Below, piece by piece: positions 1-6,821 of a stretch of 8,038 bases of DNA. Every line of letters begins with the position of its first letter. The stretch's first letter is position 1. The notes under the pieces are model-generated. The model ran no database searches. It was not told the DNA's origin and saw only the letters and a list, made by a program, of their open reading frames with translations. The stretch is from Ruminococcus sp. (GTDB taxonomy: Bacteria > Bacillota > Clostridia > Oscillospirales > Ruminococcaceae), in NCBI GenBank assembly GCA_017622635.1, contig JAGAQS010000240.1:1-8038 (forward strand), in the 5' to 3' direction. The position numbers and the translations under genes were made by a program.

Positions 1-1
1 A

Positions 2-1105
2 TGTATAGCAGTAAAAAATTTTTCATTAATATCAAAACTTTTAAAAGATGCTTTCAGTGCCTCTGTACCGCTTTTCACGGGCTGTATAATTGCATATATA
101 TTCAATATTATAATGACATTCTATGAAAAGCATTATTTCCCTAAAAAAAATTCGGATTTTATAAAAAATTCACGCCGTCCCGTATGTACAATACTGTCGT
201 TTGCAAGTGCAGGTGTAATTATAGTACTGATTTTAAATATCGTATACCCCGAACTTGTAAAAGCCGTAAAAATTATTTATGACGAAATACCACCGTTTTT
301 TAAACAGATTCAAAAATTCGCAGAAACCACACTTAAAGAATATCCCGAAATACAGAACTTTATAAACAGCTTTGAACCTGACATTATGAGTATAACCGAA
401 AAAGTAAGCACGGGTGCATATGATTTGCTTGATTCCGTGATTTCAATTATAGGTTCTACCGTATCACTGATAACAAACATAGTAATAGCCATTATTTTCG
501 CACTGTATCTTCTTCTCAGAAAAGACAAACTCAGGTCAGATATATCACGTTTTGAAAAAGCATATCTCGGTGAAAAGGCAAACAGACGTATAAATCATAT
601 CTTTAAAACAGCACACGAAACTTTCAGAAATTTCTTTGTCGGACAGTTTACAGAAGCTATAATTTTAGGTATGCTTTGTTTTTTCGGAATGCTTATTCTC
701 CGTCTGCCTTACGCTGCCATGACCGCCACAATTGTGGGCGTAACCGCACTGATTCCGATTGTGGGGTCACTTTTCGGTGCTATAATAAGTGCATTTATAA
801 TTTTAACCGTAAATCCCATGCAGGCAGTCGTTTTTCTTATTTTCCTTGTTCTTCTTCAGCAGGTTGAGGGAAACCTCATCTATCCGAAAGTTGTCGGCTC
901 ATCTGTGGGACTGCCGGGTATATGGGTACTTGCAGCCGTGACCGTCGGTGGTGGACTTTTCGACATACTCGGTATGCTTCTCGGTGTTCCCGTTGTCGCA
1001 ACGGCTTACAAGCTTATTTTTGAAATTCTTGAAAAGCGTGAACTTTCACAGACCGTGACCGAAGAAGAAGAAACGGACGAAGAAGATTCAGAGGAAGAAG
1101 AATAA
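2..1105 (+). CDS. AI-2E family transporter (UPF0118), 5'-truncated by the window edge
   Basis: Polytopic inner-membrane protein of the AI-2E/UPF0118 exporter family; members have been linked to autoinducer-2 export or Na+/H+ antiport, and the substrate here cannot be told. The frame is open to base 2, and the residues before the ATG at 113 (a hydrophobic stretch with VPLFTGCIIAYIFN) match the usual first conserved helix of the family, so the real start lies upstream and 113 is an internal Met. About 367 residues are visible. They show an early helix pair, a long soluble loop (roughly nt 245-430), another helix before LLLRKDKLR, and the conserved C-terminal block with TALIPIVGSLFGA, QQVEGNLIYPKVVGSSVGLP and GGGLFDILGMLLGVPV. 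The protein ends in a strongly acidic tail (TEEEETDEEDSEEEE). The stop is 1 nt before hsdS, and the purine-rich tail codons supply that gene's likely ribosome binding site. Family call firm, function not. Confidence 0.9.
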   Translation, partial: CIAVKNFSLISKLLKDAFSASVPLFTGCIIAYIFNIIMTFYEKHYFPKKNSDFIKNSRRPVCTILSFASAGVIIVLILNIVYPELVKAVKIIYDEIPPFFKQIQKFAETTLKEYPEIQNFINSFEPDIMSITEKVSTGAYDLLDSVISIIGSTVSLITNIVIAIIFALYLLLRKDKLRSDISRFEKAYLGEKANRRINHIFKTAHETFRNFFVGQFTEAIILGMLCFFGMLILRLPYAAMTATIVGVTALIPIVGSLFGAIISAFIILTVNPMQAVVFLIFLVLLQQVEGNLIYPKVVGSSVGLPGIWVLAAVTVGGGLFDILGMLLGVPVVATAYKLIFEILEKRELSQTVTEEEETDEEDSEEEE

Positions 1106-1106
1106 T

Positions 1107-2321
1107 ATGAGAGAAATGAAAGACAGCGGTATTGAATGGATTGGAGAAATTCCAAAAAGTAAACGTATATTAAGAAACAAATATATGTTTTCTTATGAGA
1201 AAGGTAAACTTCCCTTTTCAACAAATTTAGATAAAAAAGGTTTTGCCTATATCGGAGCATCAGATTTGGATTCAGGCAATAATGAATATAAAATATACAC
1301 GGAAGATGAAACACTACCCGATGCAGAATACAACGATTTACTTGTATTATGGGACGGTGCAAGAGCAGGCTTGTGCGGAACACATAAAACAGGAAAAATA
1401 TCTTCAACCATTGTCAAAGTAAAAGCCGATAAAAATGTGTATAAACCTTTTTTGTATTGGTATTATAAAGGTTTTGAAAATTTTATGTATCAAAGTGTAA
1501 ATGGTACAACAATTCCTCATATGAACAAAAAATATATTGAGGATATTTGTTTTATTAATTGGACTATTGAAGAACAACAACACATCTCTGCCTATCTTGA
1601 TACTAAATGTACCAGAATAGACACCATAATAGAAAAACAGCAGAAAATCATTGAAAAACTGAAAGATTATAAGCTTTCAAGGATAAATGAAATTGTAACA
1701 AATGTTGACGGTATTAAATGCAATTTAGGGCGTATTTCTTCAATGAAAAATGGATTAAACTTCAATATGACTTTGGAAGGCAATAAAGTAAAATTTTTAG
1801 GAGTAGGAGATTTTAAGGACTATTTTGTTTTAAATGAGAAAGAAATGTTTTCGGAAATAATCATCACTGAAAAAATTCCACAGGAATATCTTTTGGAAAA
1901 TGGCGATATAGTTTTTGTTCGTTCAAATGGTAGCAAGGAACTTGTAGGACGTGCTGTTATGGTAGAAAATATTGATTTTGCATTAACATACAGTGGCTTT
2001 TGTATAAGGTTTCGCAATACAAGAGCAGATTTGATTGATGATAAATATCTTTTATATTTTTTCAGAAGTCCATATTTTAGAAAGCAACTTGAAAGATATA
2101 GTCAAGGTTCAAATATTAGCAATATTAATCAGGTACTTTTATCACAAATTTCTATTATTATTCCATCACTTGATTATCAAATTACCGCTTTGGAAACCCT
2201 TGATAAACTATCATCAAGCATTGATTCCATAATCACAAAAAAACAGATACTTATTGAAAAATTCACAGAATATAAAAAATCACTAATTTATGAATGTGTA
2301 ACGGGCAAGAAACAGCTATGA
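1107..2321 (+). CDS. hsdS: Type I restriction-modification specificity subunit (HsdS), solitary
   Basis: DNA-recognition subunit that directs a type I methyltransferase (M2S) or R-M complex (R2M2S) to a bipartite site. The 404 residues have the full two-half layout: the typical opening MKDSGIEWIGEIP (residues 4-16), target recognition domain 1 to about 150, a first conserved helical region (WTIEEQQHISAYLDTKC, then a coiled coil, about 152-198), recognition domain 2 (about 200-350), and a second conserved helix (PSLDYQ from 353 to the end). The paired helices set the spacing between half-sites. ATG 1107 has GAGGA at 1091-1095; ATG 1116 is an alternative that matches the usual N-terminus. No hsdM or hsdR lies in the window, so partners would have to be encoded elsewhere. 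Three 60-base lines I counted (1141, 1801, 2101) hold 44 of 180 G+C, far below the dap genes, which suggests transfer. Its stop overlaps the next gene's ribosome binding region. Confidence 0.93.
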   Translation: MREMKDSGIEWIGEIPKSKRILRNKYMFSYEKGKLPFSTNLDKKGFAYIGASDLDSGNNEYKIYTEDETLPDAEYNDLLVLWDGARAGLCGTHKTGKISSTIVKVKADKNVYKPFLYWYYKGFENFMYQSVNGTTIPHMNKKYIEDICFINWTIEEQQHISAYLDTKCTRIDTIIEKQQKIIEKLKDYKLSRINEIVTNVDGIKCNLGRISSMKNGLNFNMTLEGNKVKFLGVGDFKDYFVLNEKEMFSEIIITEKIPQEYLLENGDIVFVRSNGSKELVGRAVMVENIDFALTYSGFCIRFRNTRADLIDDKYLLYFFRSPYFRKQLERYSQGSNISNINQVLLSQISIIIPSLDYQITALETLDKLSSSIDSIITKKQILIEKFTEYKKSLIYECVTGKKQL

Positions 2322-2334
2322 AAGGATATGATAT

Positions 2335-4122
2335 ATGAACAGTTTACTCGGTTTTCTCAATGAAGAAATGTACAGCGTCGGAAAAGTAATCATAGACAGA
2401 AGTTTCCATATGCAGAGGGCGGACGAGGCTTTTTTCAGCTATTTCGGAAACGACGTTATTTATTCCATAAAGAGAACCATAGACGAAAACGATTTTGAAC
2501 GGATTTCTGAGTGTCTTGAAACGGCACAAAGCGGAGTACCCGCAAAAACCGTCATACGCATGAAAGGTATAAACAATCATCTGAGGTGGATACTTGCATC
2601 AGTGAGAATGATTTCAGGCGGTGAAGAACCGCTTTACAGCATAGTTTTCAGCGATATATTTTCACTGGAATCACTCGCATACAGCCGTGAAAGAAAGATT
2701 TCCGAATACCGCCACATTCTCAGCCTTATAAACGACCTCGCATTTGAATATGGTTTTGAGACACGGAAAATAAAAATATATATGTCCGACTGTTATCGTG
2801 AGATAGTACTTATAGACGAAGAACTTGAAAAATGGCGTACAGAATCAATAGCGTCGGGGTACATTCCGTCACGTTATACGGAGACGTTCAACAATCTCTG
2901 CAATGACATAAAAAACGGCGTTTACCGTTTTGACTATGAATTTGAATCGTCGCTTCTGACTTTCGGAAAATCAAGGGAACTGTGTCTTTTCAGGGGTATA
3001 ACACGTCACGACGACCCCGACATAAAAAAAGTAAGCGGAATAATCTCCGCCTTAGGTTCGGGGCATAAGTCAAAAGAAATAAACCCTGCCGTTGAGGCAA
3101 ACAGGGATTCACTGTCGGGAGTTCTGAACAAACGTGCAGTAACTTCCTATGCTATGGAAATACTGTCCGAAAAACCGTCACATAATATCAACCTTGTACT
3201 TCTTGACATAGACAATTTCAGCGAAACGGTAAGAAGTTACGGGCATCTTTTCGGTGACGAAATTATTTTCACAATAGCCGAAATAATAAAGAATGAAATA
3301 GGTACACGTGGAGTTGCGGGAAGAATCACGGGAGCAGGTTTTCTCATAGTACTTGAGAATACACGTGACGAAACCGATTTGCGTGGTGTTCTGAGGGCAA
3401 TACGTACAAAAACGGAATGGGCGTTTGCAGACCGTTTTGAAAACTTCAAATTAACCTGTTCAATGGGTGTTTCAACTTATCCCGTTGACAGTTCCGACTA
3501 TGACGAATTATTCATGCAGGCGGACAAGGCTCTTTATATCGCACAGCAGAAAGGTCAGAACCGTTATGTTATATACGATGTGAACAAGCACGGAACGGTT
3601 GAAAAGGACATTGAAAACAAAATAGCTTTTCTCAGTGACAAAAAACAAAGTTCACGCAGTCTTTCGTTTATAGGACAGCTTGCCGAAAACCTTGTATTCG
3701 GACGTATACCCGATATTTCCGTACTCCTTGAACAGATACGCTTACAGTTTGAAATTGACGACATATGCATTTTTGCAGGTAAAGATATGAATCTGATACT
3801 TAGCTGTGGCAATTCTTCTTCAAAAAACGCTTCCTACCTTTTCCAGAACCGCTATACAGAACGTTTTTCGGGAGATGGTATATTTGCAATTGACAACGTG
3901 AACGAACTCGAAGGACGTGACGACAACGCATTTGTACAGCTTACACGGCAGAATATAGGCGGTGCTGTACAGTATCTCATGACAGAAAACAGCATCATAA
4001 AAGGTATGATTTCTTTCTGCTATATCGGACGTTTTAAAAAATGGTCTGTCAATGACATAAACTACCTGACAATAATCGGTCGCACAATTACCGCAATTCT
4101 CAAAAAACAGGCTTATATTTAG
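2335..4122 (+). CDS. PAS-like/degenerate GGDEF/GAF-like signalling protein, probably not an active diguanylate cyclase
   Basis: A 595-residue cytoplasmic protein with no membrane segment. Residues about 1-115 look like a PAS-fold sensor, and about 120-235 may be a second, weaker one. The GGDEF domain spans about 255-415: it keeps the entry motif (D258-SLSGVLNKR), the metal-binding DID (291-293), YGHLFGD (302-308) and the C-terminal SMGVSTYP and ADKALYIAQQKGQNRY. The signature itself reads TGAGF (332-336), so the Asp and Glu needed for metal and catalysis are Ala and Gly; the guanine-binding Asn is Val299; and the RxxD inhibitory site reads GTRG. From family knowledge such domains usually bind GTP or partners rather than make c-di-GMP. 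Residues about 440-593 resemble a GAF domain. AAGGA at 2322-2326, 8 nt before the ATG, supports the start and lies against the hsdS stop. Base composition resembles the dap genes, not hsdS. Ligand and partner unknown. Confidence 0.85.
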   Translation: MNSLLGFLNEEMYSVGKVIIDRSFHMQRADEAFFSYFGNDVIYSIKRTIDENDFERISECLETAQSGVPAKTVIRMKGINNHLRWILASVRMISGGEEPLYSIVFSDIFSLESLAYSRERKISEYRHILSLINDLAFEYGFETRKIKIYMSDCYREIVLIDEELEKWRTESIASGYIPSRYTETFNNLCNDIKNGVYRFDYEFESSLLTFGKSRELCLFRGITRHDDPDIKKVSGIISALGSGHKSKEINPAVEANRDSLSGVLNKRAVTSYAMEILSEKPSHNINLVLLDIDNFSETVRSYGHLFGDEIIFTIAEIIKNEIGTRGVAGRITGAGFLIVLENTRDETDLRGVLRAIRTKTEWAFADRFENFKLTCSMGVSTYPVDSSDYDELFMQADKALYIAQQKGQNRYVIYDVNKHGTVEKDIENKIAFLSDKKQSSRSLSFIGQLAENLVFGRIPDISVLLEQIRLQFEIDDICIFAGKDMNLILSCGNSSSKNASYLFQNRYTERFSGDGIFAIDNVNELEGRDDNAFVQLTRQNIGGAVQYLMTENSIIKGMISFCYIGRFKKWSVNDINYLTIIGRTITAILKKQAYI

Positions 4123-4168
4123 AGTTGTGAACTCAAAGAACATATTATAAGAGGGCGGTATCTCTACC

Positions 4169-4453
4169 ATGGAGAAATTTATAATAAATACTATATATGG
4201 AAAAATCTGTTTTGAAATTAATGAAAATCACTGGTGTGTTCTTTCAATAAAAAGAAATGGACAAAATATTAAACTTGGTGCAGATGAAATAAATAGAATC
4301 TGTAAAAAACTGGTTGAAAAGCTTTCATATATTCAAAACAATAAACCATTTATTTATAATAATCAAAAAATTTATTCAGTAATTTCTTTGTTTGACCCAC
4401 ATAGTACTCTATCATATCGTTTAATTGATAACAATACAGCTCATGATGCTTGA
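4169..4453 (+). CDS. Small hypothetical protein, unknown function (possibly first part of a split gene)
   Basis: I do not recognise this 94-residue protein. It begins MEKFIINTIYGKICFEINEN, alternates short beta-like and basic helical segments (for example INRICKKLVEKLSYI), and has no signal peptide, membrane segment or known catalytic motif. It starts 46 nt after the GGDEF gene; GAGGG at 4151-4155 is a plausible ribosome binding site but 13 nt from the ATG, which is long. An in-frame TAA at 4148-4150 excludes a much earlier start. It is strikingly A+T-rich: 58 G+C in the 240 bases 4201-4440 by hand count, similar to hsdS and unlike the GGDEF and dap genes, so it may be an acquired accessory gene. 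Its last 11 bases overlap the next small frame, and a single-base indel between about 4425 and 4450 would join the two into one protein of roughly 137 residues. Coding status is likely but not proven. Confidence 0.55.
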   Translation: MEKFIINTIYGKICFEINENHWCVLSIKRNGQNIKLGADEINRICKKLVEKLSYIQNNKPFIYNNQKIYSVISLFDPHSTLSYRLIDNNTAHDA

Positions 4454-4583
4454 TAAAGACAGAGTAATAATTCCACTTATTTATCTTTCTGAAAAGGAAA
4501 GAATCATCTGTATAGATAAGATTAAGTTATTCATTTCTGACTATAACCGAAAATACAATATTAATAAATCAAGAAATATATAA
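4443..4583 (+). CDS. Very small ORF overlapping the previous gene; coupled gene or frameshifted 3' remnant
   Basis: A 46-codon frame starting at ATG 4443 (a second ATG follows at 4446) and ending at TAA 4581-4583. The product begins MMLDKDRVIIPLIYLSEKER and ends basic and Asn-rich; no family is recognised. It overlaps the stop of the 94-residue ORF by 11 nt, an arrangement seen in translationally coupled genes. I see no ribosome binding site before the ATG, so it would depend on coupling, or else it is the displaced C-terminus of the upstream protein. The frame is already open from 4425 (a TAA lies at 4422-4424), so the two frames share an open stretch in which one indel would explain the break. 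It has the same A+T-rich composition as the upstream ORF. Conservation of the fused or separate form in relatives would decide between the two readings. Confidence 0.35.
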   Translation: MMLDKDRVIIPLIYLSEKERIICIDKIKLFISDYNRKYNINKSRNI

Positions 4584-4619
4584 AATTCAATTCAGCGTAC
4601 TTTCAATTAAAAAAAACTG

Positions 4620-4648
4620 TTGATTTTTTCTTCATGTTGTTGTATAAT
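4620..4648 (+). promoter_or_regulatory. Sigma-A-type promoter for the dapF-dapL-patatin operon
   Basis: A -35 box TTGATT (4620-4625) and a perfect -10 box TATAAT (4643-4648) are separated by exactly 17 nt, and lie about 70 bases before the dapF start. Transcription would begin near 4655, giving a leader of about 61 nt. This is the best promoter match I noticed in the window; the spacing of the three downstream genes indicates it drives all of them. Confidence 0.85.
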
Positions 4649-4653
4649 ATACA

Positions 4654-4684
4654 TGAATGAAAAAGTTAGCAGTTTTTTCATTCA
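4654..4684 (+). promoter_or_regulatory. 5'-terminal hairpin of the dapF leader
   Basis: A perfect 11-bp inverted repeat: TGAATGAAAAA at 4654-4664 and TTTTTCATTCA at 4674-4684, around a 9-nt loop (GTTAGCAGT). It begins at the predicted transcription start, so the mRNA would open with this stem. Such 5' stems can protect mRNA from decay; as DNA the repeat could instead be an operator just downstream of the promoter. No T-run follows the right arm, so it is not a normal intrinsic terminator. The structure is visible; the role is inference. Confidence 0.55.
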
Positions 4685-4708
4685 CTCCCGATGAGTCACA
4701 AATGGGAG
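4685..4708 (+). promoter_or_regulatory. Possible hairpin covering the dapF ribosome binding site
   Basis: CTCCC (4685-4689) is complementary to GGGAG (4704-4708), with a 14-nt loop and one further G-U pair possible inside. GGGAG is the dapF Shine-Dalgarno, 7 nt before the ATG, so the stem would block ribosome entry. It abuts the preceding hairpin directly. A competing short stem, ACTC (4684-4687) with GAGT (4693-4696), would free the site. Five base pairs is short enough to arise by chance, and I recognise no known riboswitch. Confidence 0.35.
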
Positions 4709-4715
4709 AATCAAT

Positions 4716-5594
4716 ATGAAATTTTCTAAAATGCATGGCATAGGCAACGACTATATATATGTAAACTGTTTTGAAGAAACAGTCAATGAACCCGAAAAAG
4801 TTTCGGTTATCGTAAGTGACAGGCACAAGGGCATAGGTTCAGACGGTCTTGTATTAATCATGCCGTCCGAAAAGGCAGATTTCCGTATGCGTATCTTCAA
4901 CGCCGACGGTTCGGAAGCCATGATGTGCGGTAATGCCACACGCTGTATCGGTAAATACGTCTACGATATGGGACTTACCAAAAAAACAGATATAACTCTT
5001 GAAACAAATTCGGGTATCAGGTATTTAAAACTTTTTCTTAAAGACGACAAAGTTTCTCTTGTTCAGGTAGACATGGGCAAGGCGATTTTGAATCCTGCCG
5101 AAATTCCCGTCAAAAGCAGTTTGGACAGATTTATAAACCAGCCTGTCGAAGTTGACGGTAAAATCTACAATATGACCTGTGTTTCTATGGGCAACCCCCA
5201 TGCCGTTATTTTTACCGACGGTATCGACGGTCTTGACCTTGAAAAAATAGGTCCGTCATTTGAAAATCACGAAATATTCCCGAACCGTGTAAATACAGAA
5301 TTTGCGGAAGTAATCAACGACCATACATTAAAAATGCGTGTATGGGAAAGGGGAAGCGGTGAAACGTTTGCCTGTGGTACGGGTACTTGTGCAACTGTAG
5401 TTGCTGCCGTTCTCAACGGTATCTGCAAACACGACGAAGAAATACTTGTCCACCTCAGAGGCGGTGACCTCCGTATTACTTACAAATCAGACGGCACTGT
5501 CATGATGACGGGAGAAGCCGAGTATATATGTGAGGGAACTGTTTCAGACGAATTTATCAACAGGAAAAAGGAGAATGTTATATGCCGAAACTGA
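4716..5594 (+). CDS. dapF: Diaminopimelate epimerase
   Basis: Cytoplasmic, cofactor-independent epimerase converting LL-diaminopimelate to meso-diaminopimelate, the direct precursor of lysine and of the peptidoglycan cross-link residue. The 292 residues are near the family's usual 270-290. Both catalytic cysteines are present: C71 in MCGNATRC and C220 in ACGTGTCA. Other conserved blocks are MHGIGNDYI at the start, GIGSDGL, FNADGSEA, GNPHAV (about residue 160), NRVNTEF and RVWERGSGETF. The start at 4716 has GGGAG 7 nt upstream and matches the family N-terminus. It is the first gene after the promoter at 4620-4648, and its leader is unusually structured. Its last 13 nt overlap dapL, and the dapL ribosome binding site lies inside its C-terminal codons, so the two are probably translated in a coupled way. 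Nothing suggests damage. Confidence 0.97.
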   Translation: MKFSKMHGIGNDYIYVNCFEETVNEPEKVSVIVSDRHKGIGSDGLVLIMPSEKADFRMRIFNADGSEAMMCGNATRCIGKYVYDMGLTKKTDITLETNSGIRYLKLFLKDDKVSLVQVDMGKAILNPAEIPVKSSLDRFINQPVEVDGKIYNMTCVSMGNPHAVIFTDGIDGLDLEKIGPSFENHEIFPNRVNTEFAEVINDHTLKMRVWERGSGETFACGTGTCATVVAAVLNGICKHDEEILVHLRGGDLRITYKSDGTVMMTGEAEYICEGTVSDEFINRKKENVICRN

Positions 5595-6796
5595 ATGAAA
5601 ATTTTCTCAGACTTGAGAAAAATTACTTATTTATAAATATCGCAAAGAAAATAAACGCTTTCAAACAGGCAAACCCTGATGCCGACATTATCCGTATGGG
5701 TATCGGTGATGTTACACTTCCTATCGCACCCGTCGTAATTGACGCTATGAAAAAGGGCTGCGACGAAATGGGTGTAAAAGAGACTTTCAAAGGCTATGAG
5801 GACAGCGGTGCGGGATATGACTTCCTGAAAAAAGCCGTTTCCGACTATTATAAAAGTTTCGGTGCGGACATTCTTCCCGACGAAATCAGAATAAACGACG
5901 GTGCAAAGAGTGACTGCGGAAATATCGTTGACATTTTCGGCGACGACAATATCATTCTTGTAACAGACCCTGCTTATCCCGTCTATGTCGATTCAAATCT
6001 TATGAACGGTCGTAAGATTATATACGCCGACTCAAACGAGGAAAACGGTTTTGCGGCTATGCCTGACTATAACGTCCATGCAGATATTATATATCTCTGT
6101 TCACCGAACAACCCGACAGGTTCGGTCTATACACGCAGTCAGCTTGAAACATGGATTGACTACGCAAAGAAAAACAATGCTGTAATTATTTATGACTCCG
6201 CCTATGAGGCTTTTATTACCGACTCTAATATTCCGAGAAGTATTTTCTGTATTGAGGGTGCGAAAGAAGTTGCAATAGAAATGTGTTCACTCTCAAAGAC
6301 AGCAGGATTCACGGGTATGAGATGCGGTTATACTGTTATTCCCGACGCTCTCACGGTAACAGCCTCAGACGGCACGGAAGTTTCCGTTTCTCAGATTTGG
6401 GGACGCAGACAGGGCAGTAAGTTCAACGGTGTTTCCTACCCCGTACAGTGTGCAGCCGCAGCGGTTTTCACAGATGAGGGCATGAAACAGATTCACCAGA
6501 ATATAGCCTACTATCAGGAAAATGCAAGAATCATTTCCGATACAATGAATAAACTCGGTATCAAGTTCACGGGCGGAATAAATTCACCGTATATATGGTT
6601 TAAGTGTTCGGACAATATGGGCAGTTGGGAATTTTTCGACCTTATGCTTGAAAAAATTGCAGTTGTCGGCACTCCCGGTGCAGGATTCGGAAAAAACGGT
6701 GAAGGCTGGTTCAGACTTACCGCTTTCGGTGACAGACAGAGAACAGTTGAAGCTATGGAACGTTTTGAAAGTCTTGTAAATTCATTGAAAAAATAA
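5582..6796 (+). CDS. dapL: LL-diaminopimelate aminotransferase
   Basis: PLP-dependent class I/II aminotransferase that makes LL-diaminopimelate directly from tetrahydrodipicolinate and glutamate, bypassing the acylated DapD/DapC/DapE route. The 404 residues match DapL length. Visible landmarks are the N-terminal LNENFLRLEKNYLF and IRMGIGDVTLP, the substrate loop FKGYEDSGAGYDFL, CSPNNPTG with N177, YDSAYEAF with D205 (pyridine nitrogen) and Y208, the PLP-binding lysine K239 in SLSKTAGFTGMRCGY, and R378 in WFRLTAFGDR for the substrate carboxylate. ATG 5582 follows AAGGAG (5568-5573) by 8 nt, the strongest ribosome binding site in the window, and lies 13 nt inside dapF. The product feeds DapF directly, so the pair forms the last two steps to meso-DAP. 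The patatin gene follows after 25 nt. Confidence 0.97.
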   Translation: MPKLNENFLRLEKNYLFINIAKKINAFKQANPDADIIRMGIGDVTLPIAPVVIDAMKKGCDEMGVKETFKGYEDSGAGYDFLKKAVSDYYKSFGADILPDEIRINDGAKSDCGNIVDIFGDDNIILVTDPAYPVYVDSNLMNGRKIIYADSNEENGFAAMPDYNVHADIIYLCSPNNPTGSVYTRSQLETWIDYAKKNNAVIIYDSAYEAFITDSNIPRSIFCIEGAKEVAIEMCSLSKTAGFTGMRCGYTVIPDALTVTASDGTEVSVSQIWGRRQGSKFNGVSYPVQCAAAAVFTDEGMKQIHQNIAYYQENARIISDTMNKLGIKFTGGINSPYIWFKCSDNMGSWEFFDLMLEKIAVVGTPGAGFGKNGEGWFRLTAFGDRQRTVEAMERFESLVNSLKK

Positions 6797-6821
6797 TAAA
6801 ATTAAACGGAGATTTTGAATT

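Noticed and set aside
113..115. ATG as the start of the AI-2E transporter
   Set aside because: The frame is open to base 2 and the residues before this Met match the family's conserved first helix, so the gene starts before the window.
1..120. Short frame from the ATG at base 1
   Set aside because: It runs in a different frame from the transporter, is only about 40 codons, and has no recognisable product; it is a shadow.
1006..1407. 133-codon minus-strand frame
   Set aside because: It lies opposite the transporter tail and hsdS, contains Ser-rich low-complexity sequence (the reverse of GAA codons) and has no family resemblance.
4122..4134. GAGTT-GTG-AACTC hairpin right after the GGDEF stop as a terminator
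   Set aside because: The stem is only 5 bp with a 3-nt loop and no T-run follows; too weak to call.
3820..4170. 116-codon minus-strand frame
   Set aside because: It is antisense to the conserved GAF-like region of the GGDEF gene; composition explains the open frame.
1107..4583. Mobile element or CRISPR array around the A+T-rich genes
   Set aside because: I saw no transposase, integrase, terminal inverted repeats, regularly spaced repeats or tRNA-like attachment site in the window.
4654..4684. AT-rich hairpin before dapF as a terminator/attenuator
   Set aside because: No T-run follows the right arm, and it begins at the predicted transcription start, so too little RNA precedes it for attenuation.
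4685..4712. Hammerhead-like core (GATGAGTC) in the dapF leader
   Set aside because: The full CUGAUGA and GAAA core elements and three stems are not present; the resemblance is a short chance match.
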